Position numbers and translations under genes: made by a program. A DNA stretch of 64,000 bases from Leifsonia sp. 1010 (GTDB taxonomy: Bacteria > Actinomycetota > Actinomycetes > Actinomycetales > Microbacteriaceae). How positions within the stretch are numbered: position 1 is the stretch's first letter; each line of letters opens with the position of its first letter. This document shows, one piece after another, positions 51,023 to 61,433 of this stretch. The DNA lies in assembly GCF_031455295.1 (NCBI RefSeq), contig NZ_JAVDSL010000001.1, positions 434,001 through 498,000 on the forward strand, written 5' to 3'. A model generated the notes under the pieces. That model saw only the letters and a program-made list of their open reading frames with translations, was not told the DNA's origin and did not search any database.

Positions 51023-52207
51023 CGCGGCGACGGCCTCCCGGGACGCGACGAACGCATCCACGCAGCGGCGGATCTCCTCCTCCGTGTGCGCCGCCGACAG
51101 CTGCACGCGGATGCGCGCGCGGCCCTTCGGCACCACGGGGTAGGAGAACGCGGTCACGTAGACGCCCTGCCGCTGCATCTCGTCGGCCATGCGCGCGGTG
51201 AGCGCGGCATCCCCGAACATGACCGGGACGATGGGATGCGCGCCAGGCAGCAGCTCGAAGCCGGCGTCGGTCATCAGCCGCCGGAACAGTTCCGCGTTGG
51301 CGACGAGCTGCGCCCGAAGGTGGTCGGACTGCTCCAGCAGGTCTAGCGCGGCGAGGGTTCCGGCGACGATCGACGGCGCGAGGGTGTTCGAGAACAGGTA
51401 CGGCCGGGAGCGCTGGCGCAACAGGTCGACGATCTGGCGGCGGCTCGAGACGTAGCCGCCCGAGGCGCCGCCGAGCGCTTTGCCGAAGGTCCCCGTGTAG
51501 ATGTCGACGCGGTCGGACACCCCGCAGAATTCGGGCGTGCCGCGGCCGTGCTCGCCCACGAAACCGACCGCGTGCGAGTCGTCGACGAAGACCAGGGCGC
51601 CGAACTCGTCCGCCAGGTCGCAGATCTCGGCGAGCGGCGCGATGTATCCGTCCATCGAGAAGACGCCGTCGGTGACGATGACCGTGAACCGCGCTCCCGC
51701 ATCCCGCGCCGCCTCCAGCTGTGCCCGCAGGTCGGCGAGGTCTCGGTTCTTGTAGCGGTACCGCTGGGCCTTCGACAGGCGGATGCCGTCGATGATGGAT
51801 GCGTGGTTCAGCTCGTCGGAGACGATGGCGTCCTCCGGGCCGAACAGCGTCTCGAACACGCCGCCGTTGGCGTCGAAGCAGGAGGAGAACAGGATGGTCG
51901 CCTCCGTGCCGAGGAACCGGGAAACCCGCTGCTCCAGCTCGACGTGCTGCTCCTGGGTGCCGCAGATGAAGCGCACGCTCGCCATCCCGTAGCCCCAGTC
52001 GTCGAGCGCTGTCTTCGCTGCGTCGCGGAGAGCCGGGTGGTCGGCGAGCCCGAGGTAGTTGTTGGCGCAGAAGTTGAGCACCTCCTGGCCGTCGGCGGTG
52101 ATCAGCGCCGACTGCGGGCCGTGGATGCTGCGCTCGCGCTTGGTGAGGCCGGCCTCCTCGATCTCCTGCAGTTGCGTCGCGATGTGCTCGCGGAATGCTC
52201 CGTACAC
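51020..52207 (-). CDS. kbl: Glycine C-acetyltransferase (2-amino-3-ketobutyrate CoA ligase)
   Basis: This PLP enzyme splits 2-amino-3-oxobutanoate with CoA into glycine and acetyl-CoA, the second step of threonine catabolism. The 395-residue protein has the expected length. It contains [39 protein letters not shown] (cofactor Asp and His) and the Schiff-base Lys243 in GTFGKALGG. The start is GTG at 52205-52207 with GGAGG 7 nt upstream, 2 nt after the tdh stop. Its end lies in a 36-bp tandem repeat array. Confidence 0.95.
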   Translation of the reverse strand: MYGAFREHIATQLQEIEEAGLTKRERSIHGPQSALITADGQEVLNFCANNYLGLADHPALRDAAKTALDDWGYGMASVRFICGTQEQHVELEQRVSRFLGTEATILFSSCFDANGGVFETLFGPEDAIVSDELNHASIIDGIRLSKAQRYRYKNRDLADLRAQLEAARDAGARFTVIVTDGVFSMDGYIAPLAEICDLADEFGALVFVDDSHAVGFVGEHGRGTPEFCGVSDRVDIYTGTFGKALGGASGGYVSSRRQIVDLLRQRSRPYLFSNTLAPSIVAGTLAALDLLEQSDHLRAQLVANAELFRRLMTDAGFELLPGAHPIVPVMFGDAALTARMADEMQRQGVYVTAFSYPVVPKGRARIRVQLSAAHTEEEIRRCVDAFVASREAVAA

Positions 52208-52209
52208 GT

Positions 52210-53253
52210 TCAGACCTCCGTCCAGTCGAGGATGACCTTGCCCCCACCTGCGGACGCGGCGGCGGCGAACCCCTTCTCCCAGTCGCGGGCGGGGAAGCGG
52301 TCGGAGACGATCGACGCGATCGCGTCGTGCAGCTCGACCGAGGTCTGCAGCATCGCGCCCATGGCGTTCCACGTCTCGAACATCTCGCGGCCGTAGATGC
52401 CCTTAAGGGTCAGCATGTGGGTGACAACGATGCCCCAGTCGACGGCGATCTGTTTCGACGGCAGCCCGAGCATGGCGATACGGCCGCCGTGGTTCATGTT
52501 CTCGATCATCGACGGCAGCGCGGTGGGGGCGCCGCTCATCTCGAAGCCGACGTCGAAGCCTTCGCGCATCCCGAGCGCCTTCTGCGCCTCATGGATGTCG
52601 TGCTGCGACACGTCCACGGTGAAGTCGGCGCCCATCCCGCGCGCGAGTTCGAGCCGCTGTGCGCTGATGTCGGTGCCGACGATGAAGCGGGCGCCGACGT
52701 GGCGGGCGACCGCGATGGCCATCAGGCCGATAGGACCGCATCCCGTGACCAGCACGTCCTCGCCGACGACCGGGAAGGCGAGCGCGGTGTGGACGGCGTT
52801 GCCGAGCGGGTCGAACAGGGCGCCGACCTCCGGCTCGATGGCGCTGTGGTGCACCCAGACGTTCGTCGCGGGGAGGACGAGCTGCTCGGCGAAGGCGCCG
52901 TCGCGCTGCACTCCGACACCCTGGGTACGAATGCACATCTGGCGGCGGCCGGCTCGGCAGTTGCGGCAGGTGCCGCAGACGATGTGCCCTTCGCCGGACA
53001 CCAGGTCGCCGACCTCGACATCGCGGACCAGCGGTCCGACCTCGACGACCTCGCCGAAGAACTCGTGGCCGGGGATGAGCGGGGCCTTCACGGCCGACGC
53101 CGCCCAGTCGTCCCAGCGCTGGATGTGCAGGTCGGTGCCGCAGATGCCGGTGCGCAGAACGCGGATCCGGACATCCTCCGGACCCATCTCGGGCTCGGGG
53201 ACATCCACCAGTTCGAGGCCGGGCCCGGCCTCGCTCTTGAACAGGGCTCTCAT
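52210..53253 (-). CDS. tdh: L-threonine 3-dehydrogenase
   Basis: It oxidises L-threonine with NAD+ to 2-amino-3-oxobutanoate, the substrate of the adjacent kbl product. The 347-residue zinc enzyme has catalytic C38, T40 and H43 ([12 protein letters not shown]), GHEFFGEV, structural-zinc Cys residues in [15 protein letters not shown], and the NAD-binding [16 protein letters not shown]. The start MRALFK at 53251-53253 matches the usual N-terminus and has GAGGAAG upstream; an 11-codon extension is possible but unlikely. It forms an operon with kbl. Confidence 0.95.
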   Translation of the reverse strand: MRALFKSEAGPGLELVDVPEPEMGPEDVRIRVLRTGICGTDLHIQRWDDWAASAVKAPLIPGHEFFGEVVEVGPLVRDVEVGDLVSGEGHIVCGTCRNCRAGRRQMCIRTQGVGVQRDGAFAEQLVLPATNVWVHHSAIEPEVGALFDPLGNAVHTALAFPVVGEDVLVTGCGPIGLMAIAVARHVGARFIVGTDISAQRLELARGMGADFTVDVSQHDIHEAQKALGMREGFDVGFEMSGAPTALPSMIENMNHGGRIAMLGLPSKQIAVDWGIVVTHMLTLKGIYGREMFETWNAMGAMLQTSVELHDAIASIVSDRFPARDWEKGFAAAASAGGGKVILDWTEV

Positions 53254-53287
53254 CGTCGCTTCCTCGTGGGAGTCGGTGTGCTTCATC

Positions 53288-53328
53288 GCTCGGCCGCCGG
53301 TGCGCCTTGTGGGCGCGGGCGGCCGAGC
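53288..53328. terminator. Hairpin downstream of the fascin-like gene
   Basis: GCTCGGCCGCC pairs with GGCGGCCGAGC, and an inner GCGCC/GGCGC stem closes the loop. It lies between the 53397 gene and tdh, both on the minus strand. The AAAA run on the plus side means a U-run precedes the stem on the minus strand and does not follow it, so termination strength is uncertain. Confidence 0.55.
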
Positions 53329-53396
53329 AAAAGCCTAGTCCTCGCAGCATCGGGTGAGTCGTGGATGACGACGATGGCGCCGACCACCTCGGATCG

Positions 53397-54293
53397 TCAC
53401 TGCATCAGGAACTTCTCCGCCCCGCCGATGGTCGTCCGGTTGGCGATCAGCGCGCCCGTACCCGCGCTGTCGGCACTCACGTACTTCCCGTTGGCGACCG
53501 CCAGCAGGCTGATGGTGCCGTCCCTGTTGGGGATGACCGTGAACTTCTCCCAGGGACCGATCGCCGTGCGATTCGCGATGAGCGCGCTGGCGCCCTCGTC
53601 TTCCGCGACGACGTACTTGCCGTTGGCGCCGGCGCGGAGGCTGACGGTTCCGTCGCCGTTGTTGAGCACGGTGAACCGCTCCCACAGCCCGGCGTGCGCC
53701 CGGTTCGCCATCAGCGGCTTCTCGCCCTCGTCTTCCGCCGTCACGTACAGTCCGTTGACCTGCGCGACCAGTTGGACATCGCCGACCACCGCCGCGGGCA
53801 GCACGGTCACGACCTGCGAGCGGGCCGACAGCACCCGGTAGCCGCCCTGGGACGCCTCCCAATAGGCGCTCACTTCCACGGTGTAATCGAGGTAGCCGAC
53901 GCGGAGATCGAGAGGTGTGACGACGTGCTTCAGTGTCGCCACGAACTGCTCTCCCGGCTGAAGCGTGTCTTCTCGGACGCCCCACGGAGAGCTGGGATCG
54001 TCGGCTCTGTTCCAGCGCGTGCCGTTGAGCGCGACACTTCCGGTGTTGGCGATCGTCGTGCGGATGGCGACGGTGTCGCCCACACGAGCCGGGTTCGAGG
54101 TGGTCCATCCGGGATCCACCAACTCTGCTCGCGCGGTCACATGCCCGACCTCCTGCACCTGCGCGCTGACCCGGCTGGACAGGTTGGCGGCCATTGCTGC
54201 TGCCGGCCCGGCCGGTATGAGCAAGCCGGCCCCGGTGATGGCCATGATCGCCGCCGCAGCGATCGTTCGGTACTGACGAGAGACATTTCGCAC
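53397..54293 (-). CDS. Secreted protein with a C-terminal fascin-like beta-trefoil
   Basis: This 298-residue exported protein has a signal peptide with the hydrophobic core TIAAAAIMAITGAGLLIPAG, ending near AAAMAAN. A beta-sandwich-like domain (about 50-165) with paired WTTSNPARVGDTVAIRTTIA and EQFVATLKHVVTPLDLRVGY follows. Three repeats of about 43 residues come next: VNGLYVTAEDEGEKPLMANR, ANGKYVVAEDEGASALIANR and ANGKYVSADSAGTGALIANR, each followed by W/G-E-KFTV. This is the fascin-like trefoil pattern, which often binds carbohydrate in bacteria. The start is GTG 54291-54293, preceded by GGAG; a TTG four codons upstream is possible. Confidence 0.83.
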   Translation of the reverse strand: MRNVSRQYRTIAAAAIMAITGAGLLIPAGPAAAMAANLSSRVSAQVQEVGHVTARAELVDPGWTTSNPARVGDTVAIRTTIANTGSVALNGTRWNRADDPSSPWGVREDTLQPGEQFVATLKHVVTPLDLRVGYLDYTVEVSAYWEASQGGYRVLSARSQVVTVLPAAVVGDVQLVAQVNGLYVTAEDEGEKPLMANRAHAGLWERFTVLNNGDGTVSLRAGANGKYVVAEDEGASALIANRTAIGPWEKFTVIPNRDGTISLLAVANGKYVSADSAGTGALIANRTTIGGAEKFLMQ

Positions 54294-54398
54294 TCTGGGC
54301 TCCAATGTGAGGTGATAGAGACCAGCCTGGCATGGACCCCCGACGTTCGGCCAGGAGCATATTGGCGAGATGCGCTGTCGACGCGACGGCGAGACCTT

Positions 54399-54404
54399 TA
54401 GAGT
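54399..54404 (+). promoter_or_regulatory. -10 box of a leaderless promoter for the isochorismatase-type gene
   Basis: TAGAGT ends 6 nt before the ATG at 54411. No ribosome-binding site is present. Confidence 0.5.
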
Positions 54405-54410
54405 TCAGCC

Positions 54411-55148
54411 ATGAAGCGCGCGCTGATCGTGATCGACCTGCAGAACGAGTACGTGACCGGGAACCTGAAGATCTGCTACCCGGATCTGATGACGTCCATC
54501 CCCAACATCGAGGTCGCGTGGGACGCGGCCGACGACCACGGCGTGCCGATCGTCGTCGTGCAGCACACCGAGGACGAGGGGTCACCGGTCTTCGCACGCG
54601 GCTCGGACGGCGCCGCGCTGCACGAGACGATCATCGACCGCACGCCCGCGCACGTGGTGACCAAGGGGAGCGTCTCCGCGTTCCCCGGCACCGATCTCGA
54701 GACCTGGCTGCGCGCGAACGACGTCGACACGGTCACCATCGCCGGTTACATGACGCAGCACTGCTGCGCGGGGACGGCTCGGGATGCGTCCGAGCTCGGC
54801 TTCACCGTCGAGTTCCTGTCGGATGCCACGGGCACGCTCGACCTCGTCAACGAGGCCGGCGCGATCTCGGCGGATGCCCTCCACCGCAGCGTGCTGGTGA
54901 CGATGCAGTCGGAGTTCGCCGCCGTCGCCACAACGGAGGAGTGGACGCTCGCGGTCGAGGCCGGCGACACGCTGCCGGTGTCGAACCTCTGGGACAGCAC
55001 CGGCCACGCACGGCTCCCGGAGAAGCACGCCGAACTGCACAAGCTCATGCGCGAGGTGCGGGCCGGGATCGACGACGACATCGCCGCGACCGAGGCGCAC
55101 AACATCCAGAACACCCTCTACGTCGGCCAGGGCGTCTCGTCGCTCTGA
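54411..55148 (+). CDS. Isochorismatase-family cysteine hydrolase
   Basis: This 245-residue hydrolase has the catalytic triad of the family: D9 (ALIVIDLQNEY), K85 (HVVTKGSVSAF) and C118 (YMTQHCCAGTARDA). The last segment aligns with the usual cis-peptide nucleophile motif. The group includes nicotinamidases, N-carbamoylsarcosine amidases and related amide hydrolases. The C-terminal part after residue 165 is longer than in nicotinamidases and lacks their metal His set, so the substrate is unknown. An inverted repeat of family 1 follows its stop. Confidence 0.87.
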   Translation: MKRALIVIDLQNEYVTGNLKICYPDLMTSIPNIEVAWDAADDHGVPIVVVQHTEDEGSPVFARGSDGAALHETIIDRTPAHVVTKGSVSAFPGTDLETWLRANDVDTVTIAGYMTQHCCAGTARDASELGFTVEFLSDATGTLDLVNEAGAISADALHRSVLVTMQSEFAAVATTEEWTLAVEAGDTLPVSNLWDSTGHARLPEKHAELHKLMREVRAGIDDDIAATEAHNIQNTLYVGQGVSSL

Positions 55149-55156
55149 CCCGGCGC

Positions 55157-55213
55157 CGAAGCGCACGTTGTGGCGGCTATTTCGGGGATTTAGCAGCCAC
55201 GACGTGCACTTCG
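55157..55213. repeat. Long inverted repeat, family 1, between convergent genes
   Basis: CGAAGCGCACGTTGTGGC begins a 23-nt arm (55157-55179) mirrored at 55191-55213 with 20 of 23 positions matching, loop about 11 nt. The arm core CGARGTGCACGTYGTKGC is shared with 26749-26806, so the two form one sequence family. Confidence 0.85.
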
Positions 55214-55223
55214 ACGGAAGAGG

Positions 55224-55637
55224 TCAGCGCTCGAGGGGGCGCCAGACGACGAGCTGGTTGCTGCGGCGCACGCGCGTGCCTGCACGCATCGAGACGACCT
55301 CGCCCTCCGAGCCCGCCGCGAAGACGCGGCGGCCGGGACGGTTGAGGAGCTCGTCCGCGAGGGCGCTCTCCAGCTCCCGGACGCGGCCGCGGAGCTCCCC
55401 CACCTGGTCCTCCAGTTCGAGGATGCGGCGGATGCCCTCCAGGCTGACCCCCTCCGAGCCCAGGCGCGCGATCTCCTGCAGCTTCTCGATGTCGCGCATG
55501 GAGTAACGGCGTGACTTGCCGGCCGTCCGGCTGGGGCTGACGAGTCCGAGCCGGTCGTACTGGCGGAGCGTCTGCGGGTGCATGCCCGCGAGCTCCGCCG
55601 CGATCGAGATCACGAAGACCTGGCTGTGCTCGTCCAT
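55224..55637 (-). CDS. hspR: HspR heat-shock repressor (MerR family)
   Basis: This 137-residue repressor binds HAIR elements. Its winged helix reads FVISIAAELAGMHPQTLRQY, then DRLGLVSPSRTAGKSRRYS. It is followed by a coiled coil (about 72-95, LEDQVGELRGRVRELESAL) and a basic C-terminal tail. In other actinobacteria it forms a complex with DnaK to repress the operon. It is the last gene of dnaK-grpE-dnaJ-hspR, 2 nt after dnaJ. HAIR boxes at 59350, 59414 and 36292 are its probable targets. Confidence 0.93.
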   Translation of the reverse strand: MDEHSQVFVISIAAELAGMHPQTLRQYDRLGLVSPSRTAGKSRRYSMRDIEKLQEIARLGSEGVSLEGIRRILELEDQVGELRGRVRELESALADELLNRPGRRVFAAGSEGEVVSMRAGTRVRRSNQLVVWRPLER

Positions 55638-55639
55638 CG

Positions 55640-56632
55640 TCAGCTCCGGGCCTTGGCCAGGATGTCGTCGCGCGGGTTCTCGTCAGGGAGCTTCGCGGCG
55701 AACGCCTCGAGCGCCTCCTTGGCGTCGGCGGACAGGTGCGACGGGACGGCCACCTGAACCACCGCGAGCAGATCGCCGGTGCCCTTGCTCGTCTCGACGC
55801 CCCGGCCCTTCACCCGCAGCACGCGGCCGCTCGGGGTTCCCGGAGCGACGCGCAGCTTGACGGGGTCGCCGCCGAGCGTCGGCACCTCGATGGTCGCCCC
55901 GAGCGCGGCCTCCGCGAAGGTGACCGGGACGTTGACGCGGAGGTTCAGGCCGTCGCGCTCGAAGACGGGGTGCCTGCGCACAGAGACGGTGAGCACGATA
56001 TCGCCCGCTTCCCCGCCGTCCGGGCTCGGCTGCCCCTTGCCGCGCAGCTTGATCTTCTGCCCGTCGGCGACACCGGCGGGGATCTTGACCTTGATGGGCT
56101 TGCCGTCGGACGCCTGCAGCGTGATGGTCTCGCCGCGCGTCGCGGTCACGAAGTCGATGGTGGTGTGTGCGGTCACGTCACGTCCGCGGGTCGGGCCGCC
56201 GTAGCCGCGGAACCCGCCGGTCGTCGTGCCGAACCGGCCGTTGCCGAAGAGCCCGCCGAAGACGTCGTCGAAGTCGCCGCCGCCCTGCTGGAAGGTGTAG
56301 CGCTGGCCGCCCGCTCCGCCCTGGCCGAACATCCCGCCGAAGACGTCGTCGAAGCCGCCCTGGGCGCCGGACCCCGGCGCCGTGAACCGGGCACCGGTCC
56401 CCATGGCGCGGATCTGGTCGTACTCCTTGCGCTCCTCCGGATCGCTGAGGACCGAGTAGGCTTCGCTGATCTCCTTGAACTTCGCCTCCGCGGCGGCGTC
56501 GCCGGGGTTGGAGTCGGGATGGTACTTGCGGGCGAGCTTGCGGTAGGTCTTCTTGAGGTCCGCCTCGCTGACGTCCTTGGAGACGCCAAGGACCTTGTAG
56601 AAGTCCTTGTCGAACCAGTCTTGGCTAGCCAC
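55640..56632 (-). CDS. dnaJ: DnaJ/Hsp40 co-chaperone, type II (no zinc finger)
   Basis: It stimulates the DnaK ATPase and delivers substrates. The 330-residue protein has the J-domain with HPD at 38-40, a Gly/Phe-rich linker (about 78-150, with [16 protein letters not shown] and [12 protein letters not shown] repeats) and the two-part C-terminal substrate domain. The four CxxCxGxG zinc-finger motifs of DnaJ type I are absent, which is usual for the copy in this actinobacterial operon. The start is GTG at 56630-56632 with GGAGG upstream. The 132-nt gap to grpE contains a strong hairpin. Confidence 0.93.
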   Translation of the reverse strand: MASQDWFDKDFYKVLGVSKDVSEADLKKTYRKLARKYHPDSNPGDAAAEAKFKEISEAYSVLSDPEERKEYDQIRAMGTGARFTAPGSGAQGGFDDVFGGMFGQGGAGGQRYTFQQGGGDFDDVFGGLFGNGRFGTTTGGFRGYGGPTRGRDVTAHTTIDFVTATRGETITLQASDGKPIKVKIPAGVADGQKIKLRGKGQPSPDGGEAGDIVLTVSVRRHPVFERDGLNLRVNVPVTFAEAALGATIEVPTLGGDPVKLRVAPGTPSGRVLRVKGRGVETSKGTGDLLAVVQVAVPSHLSADAKEALEAFAAKLPDENPRDDILAKARS

Positions 56633-56706
56633 GGGCGCCTCCTCTCAAGTCGTTGTCGGTGTGCGTGGATGAAGTCTGCATGAAAAATCGTGCGCGCACG
56701 GGCCGA

Positions 56707-56740
56707 GCGGAGCGGCGGGAATCGTTCCCCGCCGCTCCGC
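56707..56740 (-). terminator. Hairpin between grpE and dnaJ, possible partial terminator
   Basis: GCGGAGCGGCGGG pairs with CCCGCCGCTCCGC (13 bp) around an 8-nt loop. It lies within the heat-shock operon, so it may reduce dnaJ-hspR expression relative to dnaK-grpE or stabilise the upstream mRNA. Confidence 0.6.
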
Positions 56741-56764
56741 CATGCCGTGCGCCGTGTCGCCGGG

Positions 56765-57430
56765 TCAGGCCGGCACCGCGACGACGACCTTCGCCACCCG
56801 GACGGTGGTGGAGCCCAGCCGGTAGCCGGTCTCGACCACCTCGGCGACGGTGTCGGCCGTCACGCCCGGGGTGGGCTGCTGGAAGATCGCCTCGTGGATC
56901 TGCGGGTCGAAGGGCTCGCCCTTCTCGCCGTACGGGGTGAGACCGAGACGCTCGACCGCGTTCCGGAGCTTGGCGGCGATGGTGAAGAACGCGCTGCCCT
57001 CCCCCAGATCGCCGTGCTTCTCGGCGCGCTCGAGGTCGTCGAGCACGGGGATGAGCCCCTTCACCGCGTCGCCGACCGCGCGCTCGCGCTCGATCTCACG
57101 GTTGGCCTCGGTGCGCTTGCGGTAGTTCGCGTACTCCGCGGTCACCCGCTGGAGGTCGGCGAGACGCTCGGCCGCGAGCTGCTCGGCGGTCGTCTGGCCG
57201 GACAGGATGTCGAGGTCGTCATCGCTCAGGATGGGACCCTCCTCCTGGTTCTCGGCCGGCCCGACGTCGACGAGCTCCTCGTGCGCGAGGTCGTGCTCGC
57301 CGGCGTCGTCCGCCTTCTGCTCACCCTCGGGCTGCCGGACCTTCCCGGTCTCGGGGTCGATCCTCCGCTTGTCGCGGACGACCGGCTCCTCCCGTTCTGG
57401 CTCCGGGGAGCCGCCGTTCTGGTCCGACAT
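56765..57430 (-). CDS. grpE: GrpE nucleotide-exchange factor
   Basis: It releases ADP from DnaK. The 221-residue protein has an acidic disordered N-terminus (1-75), a long dimerising helix (about 78-130, LAAERLADLQRVTAEYANYR) and the C-terminal beta domain (GLTPYGEKGEPFDPQIHEAI, then VAEVVETGYRLGSTTVRVAK). The ATG is 2 nt after the dnaK stop. It is the second gene of the heat-shock operon. Confidence 0.95.
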   Translation of the reverse strand: MSDQNGGSPEPEREEPVVRDKRRIDPETGKVRQPEGEQKADDAGEHDLAHEELVDVGPAENQEEGPILSDDDLDILSGQTTAEQLAAERLADLQRVTAEYANYRKRTEANREIERERAVGDAVKGLIPVLDDLERAEKHGDLGEGSAFFTIAAKLRNAVERLGLTPYGEKGEPFDPQIHEAIFQQPTPGVTADTVAEVVETGYRLGSTTVRVAKVVVAVPA

Positions 57431-57432
57431 GA

Positions 57433-59343
<1,911 letters not shown>

Positions 59344-59349
59344 TCAAGA

Positions 59350-59370
59350 CTTGAGCCTCGACGGCTCAAG
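59350..59370. promoter_or_regulatory. HAIR box 1 (HspR operator) before dnaK
   Basis: CTTGAGC-N7-GCTCAAG is a perfect palindrome of the HAIR type (consensus CTTGAGT-N7-ACTCAAG). It overlaps the end of the dnaK -10 element, where repressor would block transcription. Confidence 0.92.
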
Positions 59371-59397
59371 ACTGTCATCCACGAGGGATGGTGTCAA
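59369..59397 (-). promoter_or_regulatory. dnaK promoter
   Basis: On the minus strand TTGACA (59397-59392) and CAGTCT (59374-59369) are separated by 17 bp. HAIR box 1 lies just downstream and HAIR box 2 just upstream. Confidence 0.65.
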
Positions 59398-59413
59398 GAC
59401 GTCAAGCCCAAAA

Positions 59414-59434
59414 CTTGAGTACACCAGACTCAAC
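59414..59434. promoter_or_regulatory. HAIR box 2 (HspR operator) before dnaK
   Basis: CTTGAGT-N7-ACTCAAC matches the HAIR consensus at 13 of 14 positions. The two boxes are 64 bp apart, measured from start to start, about six helical turns, which suits cooperative HspR binding. Confidence 0.92.
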
Positions 59435-59481
59435 TTTGGAGAGCGGGGGCGTATTCCCATCCCGGCTCGCGAATCGACGCG

Positions 59482-59967
59482 CTACCTGTGCACGACGCAG
59501 CGATCGAACAGCGCGCGTTCCGCCGCGTCCGGGGCCTCGAACCGCAACCGGGATGCGTCGAGCAGCTCTCGAGTGATCGGCACCTCGCCGTGTCCAGGAC
59601 CCGCGTTCCGCCCTTCGAGTCGCCGCCACAGCTCCTCGACGGGGATGTCGAAGACGTGCAACTCCGTGATCGCGCCGGAGCTCCGCGCGACCCGCCGGAG
59701 CTCGTCGCGCTCCGCCCGCGTCCATGAGCCGTCTTCGAGGATGACGCTCTGCCCGCGTTCGAGCAGCTCTCGCCACAGCCGGTCGAGCCGCGCCTGGAGC
59801 CGGTCGCGCAGCGGGTCGAGGTAGTCGAGGCCCAGGTCGGCCATCCATTCGTCCGTGCTGAACCGGATTGCCCCCGTCTCGCGGTCGCGCTCGCGCGCAC
59901 CCGTCGTCTTGCCGGCTCCGGGCAGCCCGCAGTACAGGATGAGGACCGGGCGCACCGTCGTAGCCAC
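59482..59967 (-). CDS. P-loop AAA/kinase-like ATPase
   Basis: The 161-residue product has a Walker A GLPGAGKT at 14-21 and a kinase-like layout. It resembles small zeta-toxin/gluconate-kinase-like P-loop proteins (RFSTDEWMADLGLDYLDPLR, GQSVILEDGSWTRAERDELR, FDIPVEELWRRLEGRN). The start is taken as GTG at 59965-59967, 17 nt after the pdxH-like stop; a GTG at 59958 or an upstream ATG overlapping pdxH is also possible. The substrate is unknown. It is co-directional with pdxH and ends near HAIR box 2. Confidence 0.77.
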   Translation of the reverse strand: MATTVRPVLILYCGLPGAGKTTGARERDRETGAIRFSTDEWMADLGLDYLDPLRDRLQARLDRLWRELLERGQSVILEDGSWTRAERDELRRVARSSGAITELHVFDIPVEELWRRLEGRNAGPGHGEVPITRELLDASRLRFEAPDAAERALFDRCVVHR

Positions 59968-59984
59968 CGCTTCAACCTGGGCCG

Positions 59985-60617
59985 CTACGGCTGGACGCGC
60001 GCGACTGTCCACCCGCCGCCGCCATCGCCCCGCTCGTAGCGGAGGCGGCGGTGCAGGCGGTCGGGGCTGCCGTGCCAGAACTCGATGAGGTCGGGCACCA
60101 CGCGGTAGGCGTACCAGTGCTCCGGGCGGCCGATCGGGCCCTCCGCGGCGAGGAGGTCGCGGGTGGCCGCGCGGAGCAGATCCAGGTCGTCGAGGGGCGC
60201 ATCCTGTTCGCTCACCGTCGTGGCGGCCTGGGCCTCACGCGTCCTGCGCGCGAACAGGTCGTCGGACTCGGCGTCTCCGAGCCGCTCGACGTGGCCGGTC
60301 ACCCGAACCTGCTGCAGCAGCTCGCGCCAGTAGAGCACGACGGCGGCGCGCGGATCGGCCGCGAGCTGGCGCCCCTTCCGACTGTCCGACGACGTGCCGA
60401 ACTCGACGCCGTCGGCCGTGAGCCGCCTCAGAGCGACGGTGCGCGCATCCGGCGCGCCGTCCTCGTCGGTGGTCGCGAGGGTCGCGGCGAGCGCCTCGCG
60501 CACCCCGCGCTCCTTCGCCCGGCGGACCCACTCCTCGAGCAGCCCGCCCGGCTCCGCGGGCGGGTCGTCGAACTCCGGCAGATACAGATCGGCGTCTCCG
60601 GTGAGCGTGTGGGCCAT
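59985..60617 (-). CDS. pdxH: Pyridoxamine 5'-phosphate oxidase family protein
   Basis: This FMN-dependent oxidase of 210 residues completes pyridoxal-5'-phosphate synthesis. It has the family signatures ATTDEDGAPDARTVALRRL, FGTSSDSRKGRQLAADPRAA, LYWRELLQQVRVTGHVERL, and the C-terminal EFWHGSPDRLHRRLRYERG with the conserved Trp, Arg-Leu-His and Arg residues. That last motif supports a true PdxH. The start at 60615-60617 is 6 nt past TATGGT on the minus strand, so it is probably leaderless. It is divergent from the alarmone synthetase. Confidence 0.87.
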   Translation of the reverse strand: MAHTLTGDADLYLPEFDDPPAEPGGLLEEWVRRAKERGVREALAATLATTDEDGAPDARTVALRRLTADGVEFGTSSDSRKGRQLAADPRAAVVLYWRELLQQVRVTGHVERLGDAESDDLFARRTREAQAATTVSEQDAPLDDLDLLRAATRDLLAAEGPIGRPEHWYAYRVVPDLIEFWHGSPDRLHRRLRYERGDGGGGWTVARVQP

Positions 60618-60697
60618 AGCGTCACCATAGGCCTGCCAACGCGCGGCCCGGTGCGATTCACACCGGCCGCACAAGCACCGTCGCTAGCGTCGGGATC

Positions 60698-61429
60698 ATG
60701 GAAACGGATCCCGCCGCAGCCCCGCTCCTCTCCACGCGCGCCATCGAGGCGCTGCAGAACATCGACCCCGCGACACTCAGCGAGGTTCAGGCGTTCCGGG
60801 ACGATTTCGCGCGGTTCATCATGCCGTACAAGTTCGGCATCGACGAGATCTCGACCAAGGTGAGCATCCTCCGCGAGGAGTTCGCCGAGCTTCACGACTA
60901 CAACCCGATCGAGCACATCTCGAGCCGCCTCAAGTCGCCGGAGAGCATCGAGCAGAAGGTGATCCGCAAGAACTGCGAGCCGAGTTTCGACGCGATCCGG
61001 GAGGCGATCACCGACATCGCCGGCATCCGGATCGTCTGCAGCTTCGTCTCCGACGTGTACCGCGTGTTCGACCTGCTGACCGCGCAGGACGACGTGCGGG
61101 TGCTGCGCGTGAAGGACTACATCGCGCACCCGAAGCCGAACGGGTACAAGAGTCTGCACGTGATCGTCGAGGTGCCCGTCTTCCTCAGTGAGGGGCCGGT
61201 GCTGGTGCCGGTCGAGATCCAGCTACGGACCGTCGCGATGGACTTCTGGGCCAGCCTCGAGCACAAGATCTACTACAAGTACGACGGCGAGGTGCCGGCG
61301 AGACTGCTGCGCGACCTGACCGCGGCGGCGGGCACCGCGAACCAGCTCGACCTCACGATGGAGGACCTCCACCGGCAGGTGCGCGGCGACGACCGGGGAA
61401 CCGTCTACAGCCTCCCCGCGTCGCGCTGA
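60698..61429 (+). CDS. Small alarmone synthetase (RelQ/YjbM-like GTP pyrophosphokinase)
   Basis: It makes (p)ppGpp from ATP and GTP or GDP. The 243-residue protein is a single synthetase domain without the hydrolase, TGS and ACT domains of long RelA. It shows SSRLKSPESIEQKVIRKN, ITDIAGIRIVCSFVSDVYRV (catalytic Asp), HPKPNGYKSLHVIVEV and the catalytic-loop motif VEIQLRTVAMDFWASLEHKI with the invariant Glu. A flanking helix at each end is present. The ATG is 7 nt past TAGCGT (60685-60690), with no ribosome-binding site. Confidence 0.92.
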   Translation: METDPAAAPLLSTRAIEALQNIDPATLSEVQAFRDDFARFIMPYKFGIDEISTKVSILREEFAELHDYNPIEHISSRLKSPESIEQKVIRKNCEPSFDAIREAITDIAGIRIVCSFVSDVYRVFDLLTAQDDVRVLRVKDYIAHPKPNGYKSLHVIVEVPVFLSEGPVLVPVEIQLRTVAMDFWASLEHKIYYKYDGEVPARLLRDLTAAAGTANQLDLTMEDLHRQVRGDDRGTVYSLPASR

Positions 61430-61433
61430 GCGA

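Noticed and set aside
50541-51143. A 200-codon Arg-rich plus-strand frame with GGAGG before its ATG, including 12-residue repeats
   Set aside because: Its ribosome-binding site is itself one of the repeated decamers, its composition is that of shadow frames, and it runs antisense into kbl. It was not called as a gene, although expression should be tested.
53254-53287. A longer tdh reading frame starting 11 codons upstream ([11 protein letters not shown])
   Set aside because: The usual N-terminus of the family begins at MRALFK, which has its own ribosome-binding site.
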